From NCBI GenBank assembly GCA_958496175.1, contig OY292279.1, positions 1,240,001 through 1,304,000 of the forward strand: 64,000 bases of DNA, written 5' to 3'. The stretch is from Sisyra terminalis. Lineage: Eukaryota > Arthropoda > Insecta > Neuroptera > Sisyridae. The notes under the pieces were generated by a model that was not told the origin of the DNA, ran no database searches, and worked only from the letters and a program-made list of their open reading frames with translations. Position 1 is the stretch's first letter, and each line of letters starts with the position of its first letter. Made by a program: the position numbers and the translations under genes. Of the stretch, positions 63,501 through 64,000 are shown in pieces.

Positions 63501-64000
63501 GACGATATTACGGGTGTCCTTTGGAACACAGGACAAAATTTTTTTCACATTATAATTCACTTGATAGCCTGGATTCCTAATCCGTTGAGAAAACTAGATC
63601 TCATAATGAAAAGTCACCCCCTTTAAATGACCCAATATCAGTCGAATTTTTTCACATAGACTTTAAACTCCTTAACTTCCCGTTCTAATTTTTCAGGGAT
63701 CTAGTTAACCAATGCTTTTTATTTTTTGCATAGTAGTTAAGGATGATTTAATCTTTAATATTCAATTCAATATTGGCGAAACAAATCATCCCTTATATCC
63801 TTTTTATGCACTCGAAAATTGTCCTTTTTGAAATTTTGAAATGGAATTGTGATTGTCTTGTACCCCACAGGACAAAATTTTTTTTACATTATATTTCACT
63901 TGATAGCCTGGATTCATAATCCGTTGTGAAAACTAGACCTCATAATGAAAAGTCGCCCCCCTTAATTGACCCAATATCAGTCGAATTTACTCGCATAGAC
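57507..64000. repeat. 4-mer higher-order repeat, about 1,355 bp, expanded and truncated copies
   Basis: Order of monomers: TTTTTCACATAG; GCCCCCCTTAATTGACC; ATAGGCATCCCC with TCTTTTATATTC; and TTTTGGAGAAAGAAATC with TTGCCATTTTG. The first monomer starts at about 57507, 58863, 61565, 62919 and 63597. Spacings are 1,356 (4-mer), 2,702 (8-mer, four extra monomers inserted), 1,354 (4-mer) and 678 (cut to a 2-mer). The array continues off the right edge. Confidence 0.82.

Larger units (their letters stand above)
48796..64000. repeat. Satellite block 6: about 45 monomers, runs off right edge
   Basis: Mostly B-type monomers, many with ACAAATTTATTTTCAC after the ACAGG word, at high mutual identity. 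It includes the 678-bp dimer array, duplications at 2,374 and 4,070 bp spacing, and a 4-mer higher-order array from 57.5 kb to the end. No core copy and no gene occurs in these 15 kb. Confidence 0.95.

Noticed and set aside
1..64000. CRISPR-like array
   Set aside because: Repeats are 339 bp and contiguous, with no short repeat and unique-spacer pattern and no cas genes.
1..64000. rDNA spacer or telomeric repeat
   Set aside because: There is no rRNA sequence, no short telomeric motif array, and no transition to coding rDNA.

Overview
The whole window is tandem satellite DNA. I see no protein-coding gene, RNA gene, CRISPR array or recognisable transposon. About 170 head-to-tail monomers of roughly 339 bp fill both ends of the window, so neither edge of the array is present. 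All monomers read in the same direction. The sequence is AT-rich (about two thirds A+T by eye). Long AT-rich satellite with higher-order repeats suggests eukaryotic heterochromatin (pericentromere, centromere or sex chromosome), perhaps of an insect or other invertebrate. The species cannot be named from this sequence.

Layout. Satellite blocks lie at 1-4401, 5771-12452, 13820-18127, 19495-26514, 27883-47426 and 48796-64000. Between them are five near-identical copies of a non-satellite 'core' of about 897 bp (4571-5467, 12622-13518, 18297-19193, 26683-27579, 47595-48491). Each core has a truncated, diverged monomer on its left and an old, heavily diverged monomer on its right. The cores hold several short dyads, a cluster of TTGAC/GTCAA words, one partial CENP-B-box-like 17-mer, and the most GC-balanced patch in the window.

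Monomers fall into subtypes, separated mainly by a block of about 35 bp near monomer positions 235-268. Types A, C and D share the word ATTGCGGGTGTCCTTTGG there; types B and E carry ATTGTGATTGTCTTGTAACC. The rest of the monomer is far more uniform. Internal similarity at an offset of about 170 bp suggests the 339-bp monomer arose as a dimer of a 170-bp unit.

Higher-order structure changes along the window. There is a 5,675-bp tandem duplication carrying a core (8.8-20.0 kb), a 7-to-9-monomer unit repeated four times (30.5-41.7 kb), a 4-mer (42.0-44.4 kb), a 3-mer (44.7-46.7 kb), a 678-bp dimer in three copies (51.7-53.8 kb), a pair of 7-mer-spaced blocks (54.1-57.2 kb) and a 4-mer (57.5-64.0 kb). 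Shared SNPs, single-monomer indels and mosaic monomers fit repeated unequal exchange and conversion. Short open frames exist (none reaches 90 codons), but they are by-products of the repeat and are not annotated as genes.
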